Shown: positions 8,349 through 17,014, counted from the stretch's first letter. The stretch is 64,000 nucleotides of DNA from Pseudomonas khavaziana (GCF_019145205.1 NZ_JAHSTT010000005.1:372001-436000); one strand, 5' to 3'. Numbers and translations are program-made. The notes: a model not told the origin generated them from the letters alone.

Positions 8349-8945
8349 TCAGTCCTCGGTTTTCGGCGTGGTAGGGGCGGTGTCATGCAGGTGCCGCGAC
8401 AGGTAGATACCCTGGCCGATCAGGAACAATACGGTCATGCCCAGGCTGCCGAACACTTTGAAGTCGACCCAGTAGTCCTGGAAGGTAAACGCCACGAACA
8501 GGTTGGCGGCACCGCAGAACAGGAAAAACACGATCCAGGCCACGTTCAGGCGCACCCATACCGGTTCCGGCAAGGTCAGCGCATGGCCCATGATCCGCTT
8601 GATCAGCAGGCGGTCACCGATAAAGTGACTGCCGATAAACACCAGCGCGAACAGCCAGTTGACCACGGGAGCTTTCCATTTAAGGAAGGTTTCGCTGTGG
8701 AACGCCAGGGTCAGGCCGCCGAAGACCAGGCAGGCGATGAGCGTGAGCCATTGGCTTTTTTCCAGCTTGCGCTGGGCGATGAAGATGGCGCCGTAGACCA
8801 CGATGGAGCTGATGATCAGTACCGCGGTGGCGCTGTAGATGCCGCCGAACGAAAGCTCGTGACCGGCGATTTCGATGACCCTGGGGTCGAGTTTGGTAAC
8901 GATGAAAAACAGCAACAGCGGGATGAAGTCGATGAATTGTTTCAC
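8349..8945 (-). CDS. yciB: Inner membrane-spanning protein YciB (septation protein A, IspZ)
   Basis: A 198-residue integral membrane protein starting at GTG 8945 ([14 protein letters not shown] follows the start), the start and length usual for the family. Five or six hydrophobic segments are visible. YciB/IspZ contributes to cell envelope integrity and septation and interacts with elongation and division proteins in enterobacteria; the molecular activity is unknown. It is divergent from trpH (88 bp gap) and co-oriented with yciI. Confidence 0.9.
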   Translation of the reverse strand: MKQFIDFIPLLLFFIVTKLDPRVIEIAGHELSFGGIYSATAVLIISSIVVYGAIFIAQRKLEKSQWLTLIACLVFGGLTLAFHSETFLKWKAPVVNWLFALVFIGSHFIGDRLLIKRIMGHALTLPEPVWVRLNVAWIVFFLFCGAANLFVAFTFQDYWVDFKVFGSLGMTVLFLIGQGIYLSRHLHDTAPTTPKTED

Positions 8946-9032
8946 AGTAAGAGCCAGAAGCTGGATGTGGCGGCATAATAACAAACATCCTTGGTTGCGA
9001 TAGCGCCAGCTGACTTGAGGTTACATACCCAC

Positions 9033-9896
9033 GTGAATGTTGATTTGCACTGCCACAGCACGGCCTCCGACGGCGCCTTGGCGCCCGCGGTACTGGTTGC
9101 GCGGGCGTTTGAAAAAGGCGTGCGAGTCCTGTCGTTGACCGACCACGACACCCTCGAGGGCCTCGATGAAGCCCGTGAGGCCGCGAATTCCCTGGGCATG
9201 CAACTGGTCAACGGCGTGGAGTTGTCGTGCACCTGGGGCGGTGCCACCATCCATGTGCTCGGCTACGGCTTCGACCAGCATGCCCCGCCACTGGTGGCCG
9301 CCATCGCCCAATTGCACGATGGCCGCTGGCTGCGGTCCGAAGAAATAAGCCGCAAGCTCAGCCTTAAAGGCATGCCCGGTGCCCTGGACGGTGCTCGCGC
9401 CATCCAGCAGGAGTTGGGCGACAGCGGCAACGCGCCGGCCCGTCCGCACTTTGCCGACTGGATGGTGCGTGAAGGCTATGTCAAGGATCGCGCCGAGGCC
9501 TTTCGCAAATGGCTGGGCGCCGGCAAGTTGGGCGATGTGAAGCTGCATTGGCCGACCCTGGAAGACACCGTCGAGACCCTGCGGGCCTCCGGGGCCTGGG
9601 TCAGCCTGGCGCATCCCTGGCATTACGATTTCACCCGCAGCAAGCGTCGCAAGCTGATCAGCGACTATATTGGAGCGGGCGGCCACGCGATCGAAGTGGT
9701 CAATGGGTATCAACCTGCCGAACAGGTCGGCAGCCTGGCGGTTCTTGCCCGCGAATTTGGTCTGCTGGTCAGTGCCGGCAGTGATTTCCATGGCCCAGGC
9801 GGCTGGTCCGAGATTGGCGAGTTTCGCCAGGTCCCGGAAGATCTGCCGCTGTTGTGGGGGCGATTCAAGCATGACCCCATTATTGCCACCGTCTGA
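9033..9896 (+). CDS. rnm: PHP-domain 5'-3' exoribonuclease/phosphatase (TrpH/RNase AM)
   Basis: A 287-residue PHP-family metal-dependent phosphoesterase. GTG 9033 starts VNVDLHCHSTASDGAL, whose HxH motif and the DHDT (SLTDHDTLEG) further on bind the catalytic metals; other ligands include the H of SLAHPWHYDF and GSDFHGP near the end. Homologues degrade short RNAs 5' to 3' and mature rRNA 5' ends. The neighbouring yciO 13 bp downstream repeats the enterobacterial rnm-yciO order. TTGAGG lies 12 bases before the start. Length agrees with the family (about 290). Confidence 0.88.
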   Translation: MNVDLHCHSTASDGALAPAVLVARAFEKGVRVLSLTDHDTLEGLDEAREAANSLGMQLVNGVELSCTWGGATIHVLGYGFDQHAPPLVAAIAQLHDGRWLRSEEISRKLSLKGMPGALDGARAIQQELGDSGNAPARPHFADWMVREGYVKDRAEAFRKWLGAGKLGDVKLHWPTLEDTVETLRASGAWVSLAHPWHYDFTRSKRRKLISDYIGAGGHAIEVVNGYQPAEQVGSLAVLAREFGLLVSAGSDFHGPGGWSEIGEFRQVPEDLPLLWGRFKHDPIIATV

Positions 9897-9909
9897 ACAG
9901 GTAGAACAC

Positions 9910-10539
9910 GTGAGTCAATTCTTCCAGATTCATCCGGAAAACCCGCAAGCGCGCCTGATTAAACAGGCCGTCGAGATCATCCGCGCTGGCGGCGTGGTGA
10001 TCTACCCGACTGATTCGTCCTATGCCATTGGTTGCCAGATCGGCGACAAGGGCGCGGTCGAGCGGGTACGACGCCTGCGCCAACTGGATGACAAGCATAA
10101 CTTTGCGCTGATCTGCAGCGACTTGTCCCAACTGGGGCTTTTCGCCAAGGTCGACACCGGCACCTTCCGCCTGCTCAAGGCCCATACGCCGGGGCCCTAT
10201 ACCTTTATTCTCAACGCCACCCGCGAAGTGCCGCGCCTGTTGCTGCACCCGAAGAAGCGCACCATCGGCCTGCGGGTTCCGGAACACCCGATAGCCCTGG
10301 CTTTGTTGGCCGAGCTGGGTGAGCCGCTGATGAGCGTGTCGTTGATCCTGCCGGGTGAAACCGAGCCGCTGTACGACCCTTACGAAATGCGCCGCCTGCT
10401 GGAAAAGCATGTCGACCTGATCATCGACGGCGGTTATGGCGGCAACAAGGCTTCCACGGTGATCAACCTCGCCGATGGCGAACCGGAGGTGGTGCGCGTG
10501 GGTTGTGGCGACCCCACACCGTTCATGGTCGAGGCCTGA
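9910..10539 (+). CDS. yciO: Sua5/YciO/YrdC-domain protein YciO
   Basis: A 209-residue protein of the Sua5/YciO/YrdC family, which make threonylcarbamoyl-AMP for t6A tRNA modification; the YciO branch is thought to have a weaker or different activity. GTG 9910 gives VSQFFQIHPENPQARL, the usual YciO start. The dsRNA-binding-like core shows GGVVIYPTDSSYAIG, KRTIGLRVPEHP and STVINLADGEPEVVR. It ends directly before scpA (stop and ATG adjacent), linking it to the chromosome-segregation genes in one transcript. Confidence 0.88.
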   Translation: MSQFFQIHPENPQARLIKQAVEIIRAGGVVIYPTDSSYAIGCQIGDKGAVERVRRLRQLDDKHNFALICSDLSQLGLFAKVDTGTFRLLKAHTPGPYTFILNATREVPRLLLHPKKRTIGLRVPEHPIALALLAELGEPLMSVSLILPGETEPLYDPYEMRRLLEKHVDLIIDGGYGGNKASTVINLADGEPEVVRVGCGDPTPFMVEA

Positions 10540-11358
10540 ATGTCGGCCGTGGAAACCGCTGACCCCCAGGCCGGCGCCCAGCAGGAACTGCCGTTTGCCA
10601 TGGTGTATGGCCAGGCGGTGATGGAAATGCCCCTGGACCTGTACATCCCGCCGGATGCCCTGGAGGTGTTTCTTGAAGCCTTCGAAGGCCCGCTGGACTT
10701 GCTGCTGTATCTGATCCGCAAGCAGAACATCAATATCCTCGACATCCCCGTGGCGGAAATCACCCGCCAGTACATGGGGTATGTCGAGCTGATGCAGTCG
10801 GTGCGCCTGGAACTGGCTGCCGAGTACCTGGTGATGGCCGCCATGCTCGCCGAGATCAAGTCGCGCATGCTGCTGCCGCGCTCGGAAACGGTGGAAGCCG
10901 AAGAGGATGACCCGCGCGCCGAACTGATCCGCCGCTTGCAGGAGTACGAACGCTTCAAGGCCGCTGCCGAAGGCATCGACAACCTGAGCCGTGTGGGCCG
11001 CGATGTGGTGGTGCCCAAGCTCGATGCGCCCGAAGCGCGTGCGCGTAAATTGCTGCCGGATGTGAGCCTGGAAGAATTGCTGATGTCCATGGCCGAGGTG
11101 TTGCGCCGTGGCGATATGTTCGAAAGCCATCAGGTCAGCCGTGAGGCGCTGTCCACCCGCGAGCGTATGAGCGATGTACTGGAGCGTCTCAAGGGCGGTG
11201 GGTTTGTGCCGTTTGTCGAGCTGTTCACCGCCGAAGAAGGGCGACTTGGGGTGGTGGTGACCTTTATGGCTATCCTCGAGCTGGTCAAGGAGTCCCTGGT
11301 GGAGCTGGTCCAGAATGAGCCTTTTGCGGCTATCCACGTGCGGGCGCGAGCCGAATAA
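10540..11358 (+). CDS. scpA: Segregation and condensation protein A (kleisin)
   Basis: A 272-residue kleisin subunit of the SMC-ScpAB condensin. The N-terminal FEGPLDLLLYLIRKQNINI is the ScpA signature that contacts the SMC neck; the C-terminal winged-helix region (FVPFVELFTAEEGRLGVVVTF) contacts the SMC head. An N-terminal extension of about 40 residues before LEVFLEAFEGP is present, as usual in Pseudomonas. ATG 10540 follows the yciO stop immediately and scpB starts 12 bases after the stop, so the three are translationally coupled or nearly so. Confidence 0.93.
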   Translation: MSAVETADPQAGAQQELPFAMVYGQAVMEMPLDLYIPPDALEVFLEAFEGPLDLLLYLIRKQNINILDIPVAEITRQYMGYVELMQSVRLELAAEYLVMAAMLAEIKSRMLLPRSETVEAEEDDPRAELIRRLQEYERFKAAAEGIDNLSRVGRDVVVPKLDAPEARARKLLPDVSLEELLMSMAEVLRRGDMFESHQVSREALSTRERMSDVLERLKGGGFVPFVELFTAEEGRLGVVVTFMAILELVKESLVELVQNEPFAAIHVRARAE

Positions 11359-11370
11359 CGAGCTGAATCG

Positions 11371-12285
11371 ATGAATCTGACTGAACCCCGCGAACTGGCA
11401 CCCTTGCTGGAGGCCTTTCTCCTGGCCTCGGGCAAACCGCAATCCCTGGAGCGCCTGTTCGAACTGTTTGAAGAAGCCGAACGCCCGGAGCCGCCGGTCT
11501 TCAAGAAAGCCCTGGAGATCCTGCGCAAGTCCTGCGACGGCCGTGCCTTTGAACTGCGCGAAGTGGCCTCGGGTTATCGCCTGCAGATCCGCGAGAAGTT
11601 TTCGCCGTGGGTTGGTCGTTTGTGGGAAGAGCGCCCGCAACGTTATTCCCGGGCGATGCTGGAGACCATGGCACTGATCGCCTATCGCCAGCCGATCACA
11701 CGGGGTGAAATCGAGGATGTGCGTGGCGTGGCGGTCAACAGTCATATCGTCAAGACCCTGCTGGAGCGCGAGTGGATCCGCATCGTCGGTTACCGTGATG
11801 TGCCGGGTAAACCCGCGATGTTCGCCACCACCAAGGTGTTCCTCGACCACTTCAACCTGAAAAACCTCGACGACCTGCCGCCCTTGGCCGAACTGCGCGA
11901 AATGGAAGCCGAGCCGGTGCTCGACTTCGACGACGCGCCGGTGCCGCAAAGCCTGCAGGAACTGGCTGATGCCAGTGCCGAGCCGGAGGAGCCGAAGGAC
12001 GAGACCAGTTTCCACACGTTATTGTTGGAGCTGGACGATATGGAGCAGGGGATCAAGACCGACTTTGACGATTTATTGCGCGATGCTGCCGACGAGCCGC
12101 AGACCGAGGTGAACGTTGAACCCGAGCCCGAAGTCGAAGAAGACATCCTCGGCGTCGCCGACGCCCGGGAAAAGCTCCTGGCCGCTGTCGCCGCCCTCGA
12201 ACAACCGCCGCTGAGCGACGAAGAGGACGAAGCCCGAGCACTGGCCGAGGCGATCGAAAACGAACGCCGTCAACTCGAAGACTGA
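11371..12285 (+). CDS. scpB: Segregation and condensation protein B
   Basis: A 304-residue ScpB with two winged-helix domains; LLEAFLLASGKPQSLERL begins the first and TRGEIEDVRGVAVNS lies in the second. It bridges ScpA in the condensin complex. The C-terminal 110 residues are a long acidic tail (many Glu/Asp) that is longer than in Bacillus ScpB but common in Pseudomonas. It follows scpA by 12 bases. A REP doublet lies immediately after the stop. Confidence 0.93.
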   Translation: MNLTEPRELAPLLEAFLLASGKPQSLERLFELFEEAERPEPPVFKKALEILRKSCDGRAFELREVASGYRLQIREKFSPWVGRLWEERPQRYSRAMLETMALIAYRQPITRGEIEDVRGVAVNSHIVKTLLEREWIRIVGYRDVPGKPAMFATTKVFLDHFNLKNLDDLPPLAELREMEAEPVLDFDDAPVPQSLQELADASAEPEEPKDETSFHTLLLELDDMEQGIKTDFDDLLRDAADEPQTEVNVEPEPEVEEDILGVADAREKLLAAVAALEQPPLSDEEDEARALAEAIENERRQLED

Positions 12286-12296
12286 TGCTGATTTAG

Positions 12297-12385
12297 TGTG
12301 GGAAGGGGATTGCTCCCGATGGCGGTGTATCAGCAACATATGCAACAACTGACCCATCGCTAGCGGGAGCAAGCCCCCTCCCACA
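12297..12385. repeat. REP doublet (GGGAGGGGGCTTGCTCCC family)
   Basis: Two inverted copies of a 25-bp palindromic unit (TGTGGGAAGGGGATTGCTCCCG, with substitutions, and CGGGAGCAAGCCCCCTCCCACA) about 40 bp apart, between scpB and the next gene. This is the second REP family of the window, also seen at 15659, 24416, 43462, 47603, 49807 and 53322. Confidence 0.85.
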
Positions 12386-12421
12386 TTGGATCTCCATTGT
12401 CTGGATGGTCTGGGAGAAAAA

Positions 12422-12613
12422 ATGAGTTCAACCAAAGACCCGTGCATCAGCATCTGCAAATTCAGCGACGACATCTGCGTCGGCTGCGGGCGCAGCAAGC
12501 GCGAAATCCGTGCCTGGAAAAAACTCGATAAAACCGACAAGCGCACGGTATTGGCAGAAGCCGAGCTGCGGTTGTTGGCCCTCGGCGCCACCGGTCGGCG
12601 GAAAAGCAAATGA
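12422..12613 (+). CDS. DUF1289 family small protein
   Basis: A 63-residue protein with a Cys cluster, DPCISICKFSDDICVGCGRSKREI, that defines DUF1289 (putative Fe-S or zinc-binding; one family member in enterobacteria is YdhL). ATG 12422 follows a purine-rich GGGAGAAAA. It lies between scpB and rluB on the same strand, but a REP doublet separates it from scpB. Function is unknown. Confidence 0.82.
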   Translation: MSSTKDPCISICKFSDDICVGCGRSKREIRAWKKLDKTDKRTVLAEAELRLLALGATGRRKSK

Positions 12614-12757
12614 CTTGGGCTTTATCGACTAGTCTGTGATGCGCAACACGCGCCATGCGCGTATGATTCGCGACCCCTTGCCGACCTATTCGGCCAAGGC
12701 CCCGCTTTCAATACCCTTCAGGCCACGCCTGAATCGACCCACCGGGAGGTGCTTACG

Positions 12758-13978
12758 ATGAATGACCAAGACCAGAAAGACCAGGAAATCGGCCCAGCAG
12801 GCGAAAAGCTGCAAAAGGTGCTGGCGCGTATCGGTGTGGGCTCGCGCCGCGACGTTGAAGCCTGGATCACCCAGAAGCGCATCAAGGTCAACGGCGTCGA
12901 GGCCACCCTCGGCCAGCGCGTCGACCTGCACGATGCAATCACCATTGATGGCAAGGTGATCAAGCGTGAAGAGGCCGCCGAATCGGTGCGCCGCGTGATC
13001 ATGTACAACAAGCCCGATGGCGAGATCTGTACCCGTGACGACCCGGAAGGCCGTCCGACCGTGTTCGACAAGATGCCAAAGCCTAAAGAAGGCCGCTGGA
13101 TCAACATCGGTCGCCTGGACATCAACACCACCGGCTTGCTGATGTTCACCACCGACGGTGAACTGGCTAACCGCCTGATGCATCCGTCCTACGAGATGGA
13201 CCGTGAATACGCTGTGCGTGTACGCGGTGAAGTCGATGACGAGATGATCGAACGCCTCAAGGCCGGCGTGGTGCTGGAAGACGGCCCGGCCAAGTTCACC
13301 GATATCAAGCAGGCCCCAGGCGGTGAAGGCTTCAACCACTGGTACCACTGCGTGGTGATGGAAGGCCGCAACCGCGAAGTGCGTCGCCTGTGGGAATCCC
13401 AGGGCCTGGTGGTCAGCCGCTTGAAGCGCGTGCGTTTCGGCCCGGTGTTCCTCAACTCCGACCTGCCGATGGGCCGCTGGCGCGAAATGAGCCAGTACGA
13501 AGTCGACATTCTCAGCGCCGAAGTTGGCCTGACGCCGGTCGCGATGCCGCAGATGAATGCCAAGAGCAAGGACAAGCTCGAGCGTATGCAGCGCAAGTCC
13601 TCGCGCCCAGTAGCGCGTACCGAGCGCGTGGCCCGTACCCTGCGCCCGGCGCTGAATGCACCGGCCACTGGCGGTCGTATCTCCCGTGAGCCGCAGATCG
13701 AAGGTGAGCGCCGCCCAACCGCACCGTCCCGTCAGGAAGGTGAACGTGCTCCCCGCACACCACGTCCTGCCCGTGGCGAAGCGCCAAGCGGTGGTCGCAG
13801 CAACCGTGGCGAAGCGGATCGCCCGGCCGACAACGCCAGTACCAAGCGTCCAGCCAAGCCAGCGGCGAACAAGCGCCCTGGCCCGAAACTGGTAGCCGAT
13901 GAGCCGTCGGGCAAGCGCCGCGGCGCACCGGCCGGCTCCGGCCAGCGTCCGGGCTTTGGTCGCAAGAAGCCGCAGTGA
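12758..13978 (+). CDS. rluB: 23S rRNA pseudouridine synthase B
   Basis: A 406-residue RsuA/RluB-family enzyme expected to make the pseudouridine at 23S rRNA position 2605 (E. coli numbering). An S4 RNA-binding domain (EKLQKVLARIGVGSRRDVE) is followed by the catalytic domain with the invariant Asp in NIGRLDINTTGLLMFT. The last 130 residues are a basic, Arg/Pro/Ala-rich low-complexity tail typical of RluB. ATG 12758 is preferred to an in-frame ATG 9 bases upstream because GGAGG lies 8 bases before it. Its rho-independent terminator downstream has been split by an insertion sequence. Confidence 0.93.
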   Translation: MNDQDQKDQEIGPAGEKLQKVLARIGVGSRRDVEAWITQKRIKVNGVEATLGQRVDLHDAITIDGKVIKREEAAESVRRVIMYNKPDGEICTRDDPEGRPTVFDKMPKPKEGRWINIGRLDINTTGLLMFTTDGELANRLMHPSYEMDREYAVRVRGEVDDEMIERLKAGVVLEDGPAKFTDIKQAPGGEGFNHWYHCVVMEGRNREVRRLWESQGLVVSRLKRVRFGPVFLNSDLPMGRWREMSQYEVDILSAEVGLTPVAMPQMNAKSKDKLERMQRKSSRPVARTERVARTLRPALNAPATGGRISREPQIEGERRPTAPSRQEGERAPRTPRPARGEAPSGGRSNRGEADRPADNASTKRPAKPAANKRPGPKLVADEPSGKRRGAPAGSGQRPGFGRKKPQ

Positions 13979-14050
13979 TGCGCTAAGCGCTGCACAAAAA
14001 CGCCAACCCTAGGCAGACTGTGTGAAAACGCAGTCTGCCGCTGTTTAAAA

Positions 14051-14080
14051 GCCAATGCCCCGACTTGTCGGGGCATTGGC
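14051..14080 (-). terminator. IS-borne terminator hairpin downstream of transposase
   Basis: A perfect 14-bp stem, GCCAATGCCCCGAC with its complement, and a two-base loop lie 30 bp beyond the transposase stop, flanked by A/T runs on both sides. It can terminate transcription in both directions and may replace the rluB terminator that the IS disrupted. The same hairpin lies at 26086-26115 in copy 2, with the loop reading AA. Confidence 0.75.
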
Positions 14081-14110
14081 TTTTCTGAAATCTGAAAAAT
14101 AATGGGCCTC

Positions 14111-15535
14111 TCAGCCCATCAACGCCATCAGCTTTTGTGCTCCGAGCACCTTGATCGCCCTTTTCAGGTTGTAGGCTTGTACCGCCAGTGCCATTTCGGC
14201 TCTGGCGCCTTTCAGCTGTCGTAGCAAGAACCGGCCATTGCCAAATAGCCATTGCTTGAGATTGCCGAAGGGGTGTTCGACGATAGATCGTCGGCTAGCC
14301 ATCATCTCGGGATGGGCCCGCATTCGCTGCTCCATCCGTTCAAAAGCGGCTTCATGAGCATGGCGCGTGAGGTGGCGGCGGCTCGTTTTGGTACAGCGGC
14401 TTTTTAACGGACAAACGCCACAATCGGCGATAGTCGCCTGATAAATCCGATTGCTTTTGTTCATCTGCTTAAGTGTTAGCCATTTACCGCCAGGGCATTG
14501 ATAAGCGTCGCGTTGTTCCTCGTACTTGAAGTCCGTGCGATCAAAAAACTCAGTACCGTCACCTTGATTGTTGACCGAGCGATTAGGCGGTACGAAGGCC
14601 ATGATGCCGACATCTTCACAGGCTTGAAACTGTTCGCCATTGGAGTAGCCGGCATCGGCCGTGACGCTTAATTGCGATTGATTCAGCTCGGTTTTAGCAG
14701 CTTTTGCCATTGGCTCAAGCTGCTGCCGATCAGAGCCATCCTGAGTTACCTCGTGGTGCAGAATCAGACAATGTTCAGCGTCCACGGCGCTTTGGATGTT
14801 GTACGCCACGAACTTGCCAGAAGGCGTGCGCATTTTTTGCGCATCGGACTCGCCCACAATGTGTTGAACCAGACCTTGAGCTTCCATGAGCAGTTGGCAG
14901 GTCTGGTTATTGGCCTTTTTTACCTGCAACTCCCGAAGCGTCGCCTGCACCGCCGAGCGGTCAATGGATTCCCCTTCCTCGCCACGATCCGCCTCATCGA
15001 GCTGCGCCAAATAGCGTTCAATGCGCTTCTCGAGCGCCGCTTCCTGGTGTTTGAGCTTTTTCGGCGTCATGTGCTTTCGATTCGAAGCCACCGCCTGAAA
15101 CTTGCTGCCATCGATGGCCACCAGCTCGCCAGCAATCAGGCCAGCGTGTCGGCAAAACTGAACAAAGGCGCGGCAGGTGGCGCTGAACGCCGCACTGTTG
15201 TCGCGGCGAAAATCAGCGATGGTTTTGAAGTCAGGGGCCAGTCGGCCCAACAGCCACATGACTTCAACGTTGCGCTGACACTCGGCCTCGAGTCGTCGCG
15301 ACGAGCGAATACGCTGGAAATAGCCGTACAGATAGAGTTTGAGCAGATCGGCAGGATCGTACGAAGGGCGTCCCGTGGCCTTGGGTCTGGCTTTGTCGAA
15401 ACCCAACTGCTCAAGGTCCAGCAGGGAAATGTAGGCCTCGATCACCCGAACCAGATGGTCATCGGGGATAAGTTCGTCCAACGAAAGTGGAAACAGAGCG
15501 CTCTGGGAGCGGTCTTCACCTTGGATATAGCGCAT
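14111..15535 (-). CDS. IS1182-family transposase, copy 1
   Basis: A 474-residue DDE transposase. The N-terminal part (MRYIQGEDRSQSALFPLSLD, then IPDDHLVRVIEAY) is the IS1182/IS5-like DUF772 region. The catalytic Asp residues are likely in VAIDGSKF and TADAGYSNG, with the Glu in RRSIVEHPFGNLKQW. A Cys-rich segment (CGVCPLKSRCTKTSRR) precedes it. I start the protein at ATG 15535; an in-frame ATG 33 bases upstream lies inside a terminator-like hairpin. The translated protein is identical to that of copy 2, so transposition was recent. Confidence 0.92.
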   Translation of the reverse strand: MRYIQGEDRSQSALFPLSLDELIPDDHLVRVIEAYISLLDLEQLGFDKARPKATGRPSYDPADLLKLYLYGYFQRIRSSRRLEAECQRNVEVMWLLGRLAPDFKTIADFRRDNSAAFSATCRAFVQFCRHAGLIAGELVAIDGSKFQAVASNRKHMTPKKLKHQEAALEKRIERYLAQLDEADRGEEGESIDRSAVQATLRELQVKKANNQTCQLLMEAQGLVQHIVGESDAQKMRTPSGKFVAYNIQSAVDAEHCLILHHEVTQDGSDRQQLEPMAKAAKTELNQSQLSVTADAGYSNGEQFQACEDVGIMAFVPPNRSVNNQGDGTEFFDRTDFKYEEQRDAYQCPGGKWLTLKQMNKSNRIYQATIADCGVCPLKSRCTKTSRRHLTRHAHEAAFERMEQRMRAHPEMMASRRSIVEHPFGNLKQWLFGNGRFLLRQLKGARAEMALAVQAYNLKRAIKVLGAQKLMALMG

Positions 15536-15658
15536 AAGCAAAATGCCCGTATCTTGCGATACGGGCATTTTCTTTAACCGGCCGGCAGATTGCTAGGTTT
15601 TCACACAGTCTGCCTAGGGTTGGCGTTTTTTTTGATCTAAATTTGAAATGCAATCAAC

Positions 15659-15747
15659 TGTGGGAGGGGGCTTGCTCCCGATAGCAATATGTCAGCTTAA
15701 GTATCTGTCACTGACACACCGCTATCGGGAGCAAGCCCCCTCCCACA
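15659..15747. repeat. REP doublet (GGGAGGGGGCTTGCTCCC family)
   Basis: TGTGGGAGGGGGCTTGCTCC and its inverted copy about 45 bp further, lying 45 bp right of IS copy 1 and just past the 3' end of the metallopeptidase-like gene. Confidence 0.9.
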
Positions 15748-15778
15748 GTTGGATCTCCCGTGTTTTCGAGCCCTGTGT

Positions 15779-16738
15779 TCAGAAGGCAAAGGAGCCATCA
15801 AACACCGGCTTGTCATCCAGCGCCAACACCCCACTGGCGAAGATCAAATCCAGGTGGTGACTGCCTTTCTGCCCGCCGCCCAGGCCCAGGTGTAACCCGC
15901 AATGGCGCTCTTCAAAGCCTGCATTGCGCGCATACAAATCCTTGACCCCTTCATTGGTGCCAATGCCCAGTTCCTCCACGCGGCGGTTCGATGGGTTGGC
16001 ATTCAGGTATTTGTTGAAATCATCCGCCAGCCCCGGCACCTCGCTGGCTACGCTGCAGATGGTCGAGTTCTCGATCCATAACTCCAACGGTGATTGCAGC
16101 ACGCCGTATTTGCGTGCAAACGGAATAGTGCTGAGGAAGGTGCCGACAAACCGCACCTGGCCATTGATGGCTTCGCTGTGGGTGGCGATTTCGCCGGGGG
16201 CCAGGTCGTGGTTGCCGACGCCGTTGATATTGGTCCATTTCTTGATGCTGCTCATCGGCGCTTCCAGGCGCGAGCCGTGCTTGTCGGTGAAGCTCAGCAC
16301 ATTGGCCTGGGACATGCGTCGGATCAGCGTGGCGTTAAGGTCGGCGATGCGCTGCGGCTCGACGCTGAAGGTGTCGTAGAAGTAATCCCCATAATCCTTG
16401 AATAGCAGGGATTTCTTCCAGTGCTCGGCCATCACGCCATGCAGGGCGCGGATAAAGTCAGGGCCTTCAGCGCGTGGGTTGGGCAGGGTCGAGGAGTCGT
16501 AGAGAAACAGGTACAGGTCGCAGGTTTCAATGGCCTGGACCAAGGTGTCGCTGGGCGCCAGGTCCAGGCGCTGCAGCTGGAAGTTGAAGCGCGCGGCGCT
16601 ACCGTGGGTGATTGCCTGGGCGATGGCGTCGTAGCGCTCGGTATGGCCCAGCAGCACGGTGGGACGATGCAGGCCGCTGAGGGCCGGGTGGTGTGCGAGG
16701 TAGTAGAGAAAGTGTTCGACGGCGCGGGCCTTGTCCAT
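15779..16738 (-). CDS. M29 aminopeptidase-like metalloenzyme
   Basis: A 319-residue protein resembling the thermophilic aminopeptidase (AmpS/PepS, family M29). The expected metal ligands are visible: Glu in DLAPGEIATHSE, Glu in RRVEELGIGTNEGV, His in ERHCGLHLGLGGG, and the HxD pair in SHHLDLIF. The N-terminal region is shorter than in true M29 peptidases (about 410 residues), so it is a divergent member. ATG 16738 has AAGGA upstream. It follows, 72 bp away on the same strand, a gene for a 45-residue peptide, with a strong hairpin between them. That layout suggests the enzyme acts on the peptide or its product, which is inference. Confidence 0.65.
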   Translation of the reverse strand: MDKARAVEHFLYYLAHHPALSGLHRPTVLLGHTERYDAIAQAITHGSAARFNFQLQRLDLAPSDTLVQAIETCDLYLFLYDSSTLPNPRAEGPDFIRALHGVMAEHWKKSLLFKDYGDYFYDTFSVEPQRIADLNATLIRRMSQANVLSFTDKHGSRLEAPMSSIKKWTNINGVGNHDLAPGEIATHSEAINGQVRFVGTFLSTIPFARKYGVLQSPLELWIENSTICSVASEVPGLADDFNKYLNANPSNRRVEELGIGTNEGVKDLYARNAGFEERHCGLHLGLGGGQKGSHHLDLIFASGVLALDDKPVFDGSFAF

Positions 16739-16768
16739 GACGTGTGTCCTTCTGTGCCTGGGTAAGGG

Positions 16769-16794
16769 GGCAGGTGCCGTGCACAGCACCTGCC
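16769..16794 (-). other. Hairpin between peptide gene and M29-like gene
   Basis: A perfect 9-bp stem (GGCAGGTGC / GCACCTGCC) with an eight-base loop sits in the 72-bp gap between the small peptide gene and the enzyme gene. It has no T tract, so it more likely protects an abundant peptide mRNA or attenuates the enzyme than fully terminates. Confidence 0.55.
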
Positions 16795-16810
16795 GGATGC
16801 CTGCCGGGTA

Positions 16811-16948
16811 TTAGAAAGGCCACATCGCGGTGCCGAAAGGCACAACGGCATCGGCTTGCATCATTTCAACGGCGGCCTCATGGGTCGGCGCTTCAAACCA
16901 ATCGTCGAGTTGCAGTTCGGTTTCCAGGTCTTTTTCCAGTGCTTGCAT
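16811..16948 (-). CDS. 45-residue peptide, possible RiPP-like precursor
   Basis: A 45-codon gene with a strong ribosome binding site (AGGAG, 8 bases before ATG 16948). The N-terminal part is acidic and helical (MQALEKDLETELQLDDWFE), then HEAAVEMMQADA, and the C-terminus is hydrophobic (VVPFGTAMWPF). An acidic leader followed by a distinct C-terminal core is the usual build of precursors of ribosomally made modified peptides. The next gene on the same strand is an M29-like metalloenzyme. No other maturation enzyme or transporter is adjacent; the upstream side is a divergent aroP. I do not recognise the peptide family, and a small regulatory or structural protein remains possible. Confidence 0.65.
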   Translation of the reverse strand: MQALEKDLETELQLDDWFEAPTHEAAVEMMQADAVVPFGTAMWPF

Positions 16949-17014
16949 GGTGTATCTCCTAGAGGACGTTGTTTGAGAACGGCTTGCCCGCGGGCTTCGC
17001 GAGCAAGTGCAAAG

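Larger units (their letters stand above)
14013..15613 (-). mobile_element. IS1182-like insertion sequence, copy 1 (1601 bp)
   Basis: The element is bounded by a 17-bp terminal inverted repeat (GCAGACTGTGTGAAAAC) and flanked by a CTAG repeat. It encodes one transposase on the minus strand. Each end can fold on itself: the 3' end has GCAGACTG pairing with CAGTCTGC (14013-14038). A second copy in the opposite orientation lies at 24551-26151, with the same length and the same encoded protein. The family assignment comes from the transposase. Confidence 0.93.
13996..15630 (+). terminator. rluB terminator split by IS insertion
   Basis: AAAAACGCCAACC followed by CTAG lies left of the insertion sequence, and CTAG followed by GGTTGGCGTTTTTTTT lies right of it (left arm 13996-14012, right arm 15614-15630). 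Joined, they form a perfect stem with a CTAG loop and a T tract, a rho-independent terminator for rluB. The IS sits exactly in the loop and CTAG is repeated on both sides. Confidence 0.85.

Noticed and set aside
9880..12015. A 711-codon open frame antisense to yciO, scpA and scpB
   Set aside because: It is a shadow of three well-supported genes on the plus strand in high-GC DNA, with His/Gln/Arg-rich, domain-free translation and no start signals.
14672..15577. A 301-codon frame antisense to the transposase, repeated at 24587-25492
   Set aside because: Its presence in both IS copies only reflects their identity. It lacks a ribosome binding site and any domain.
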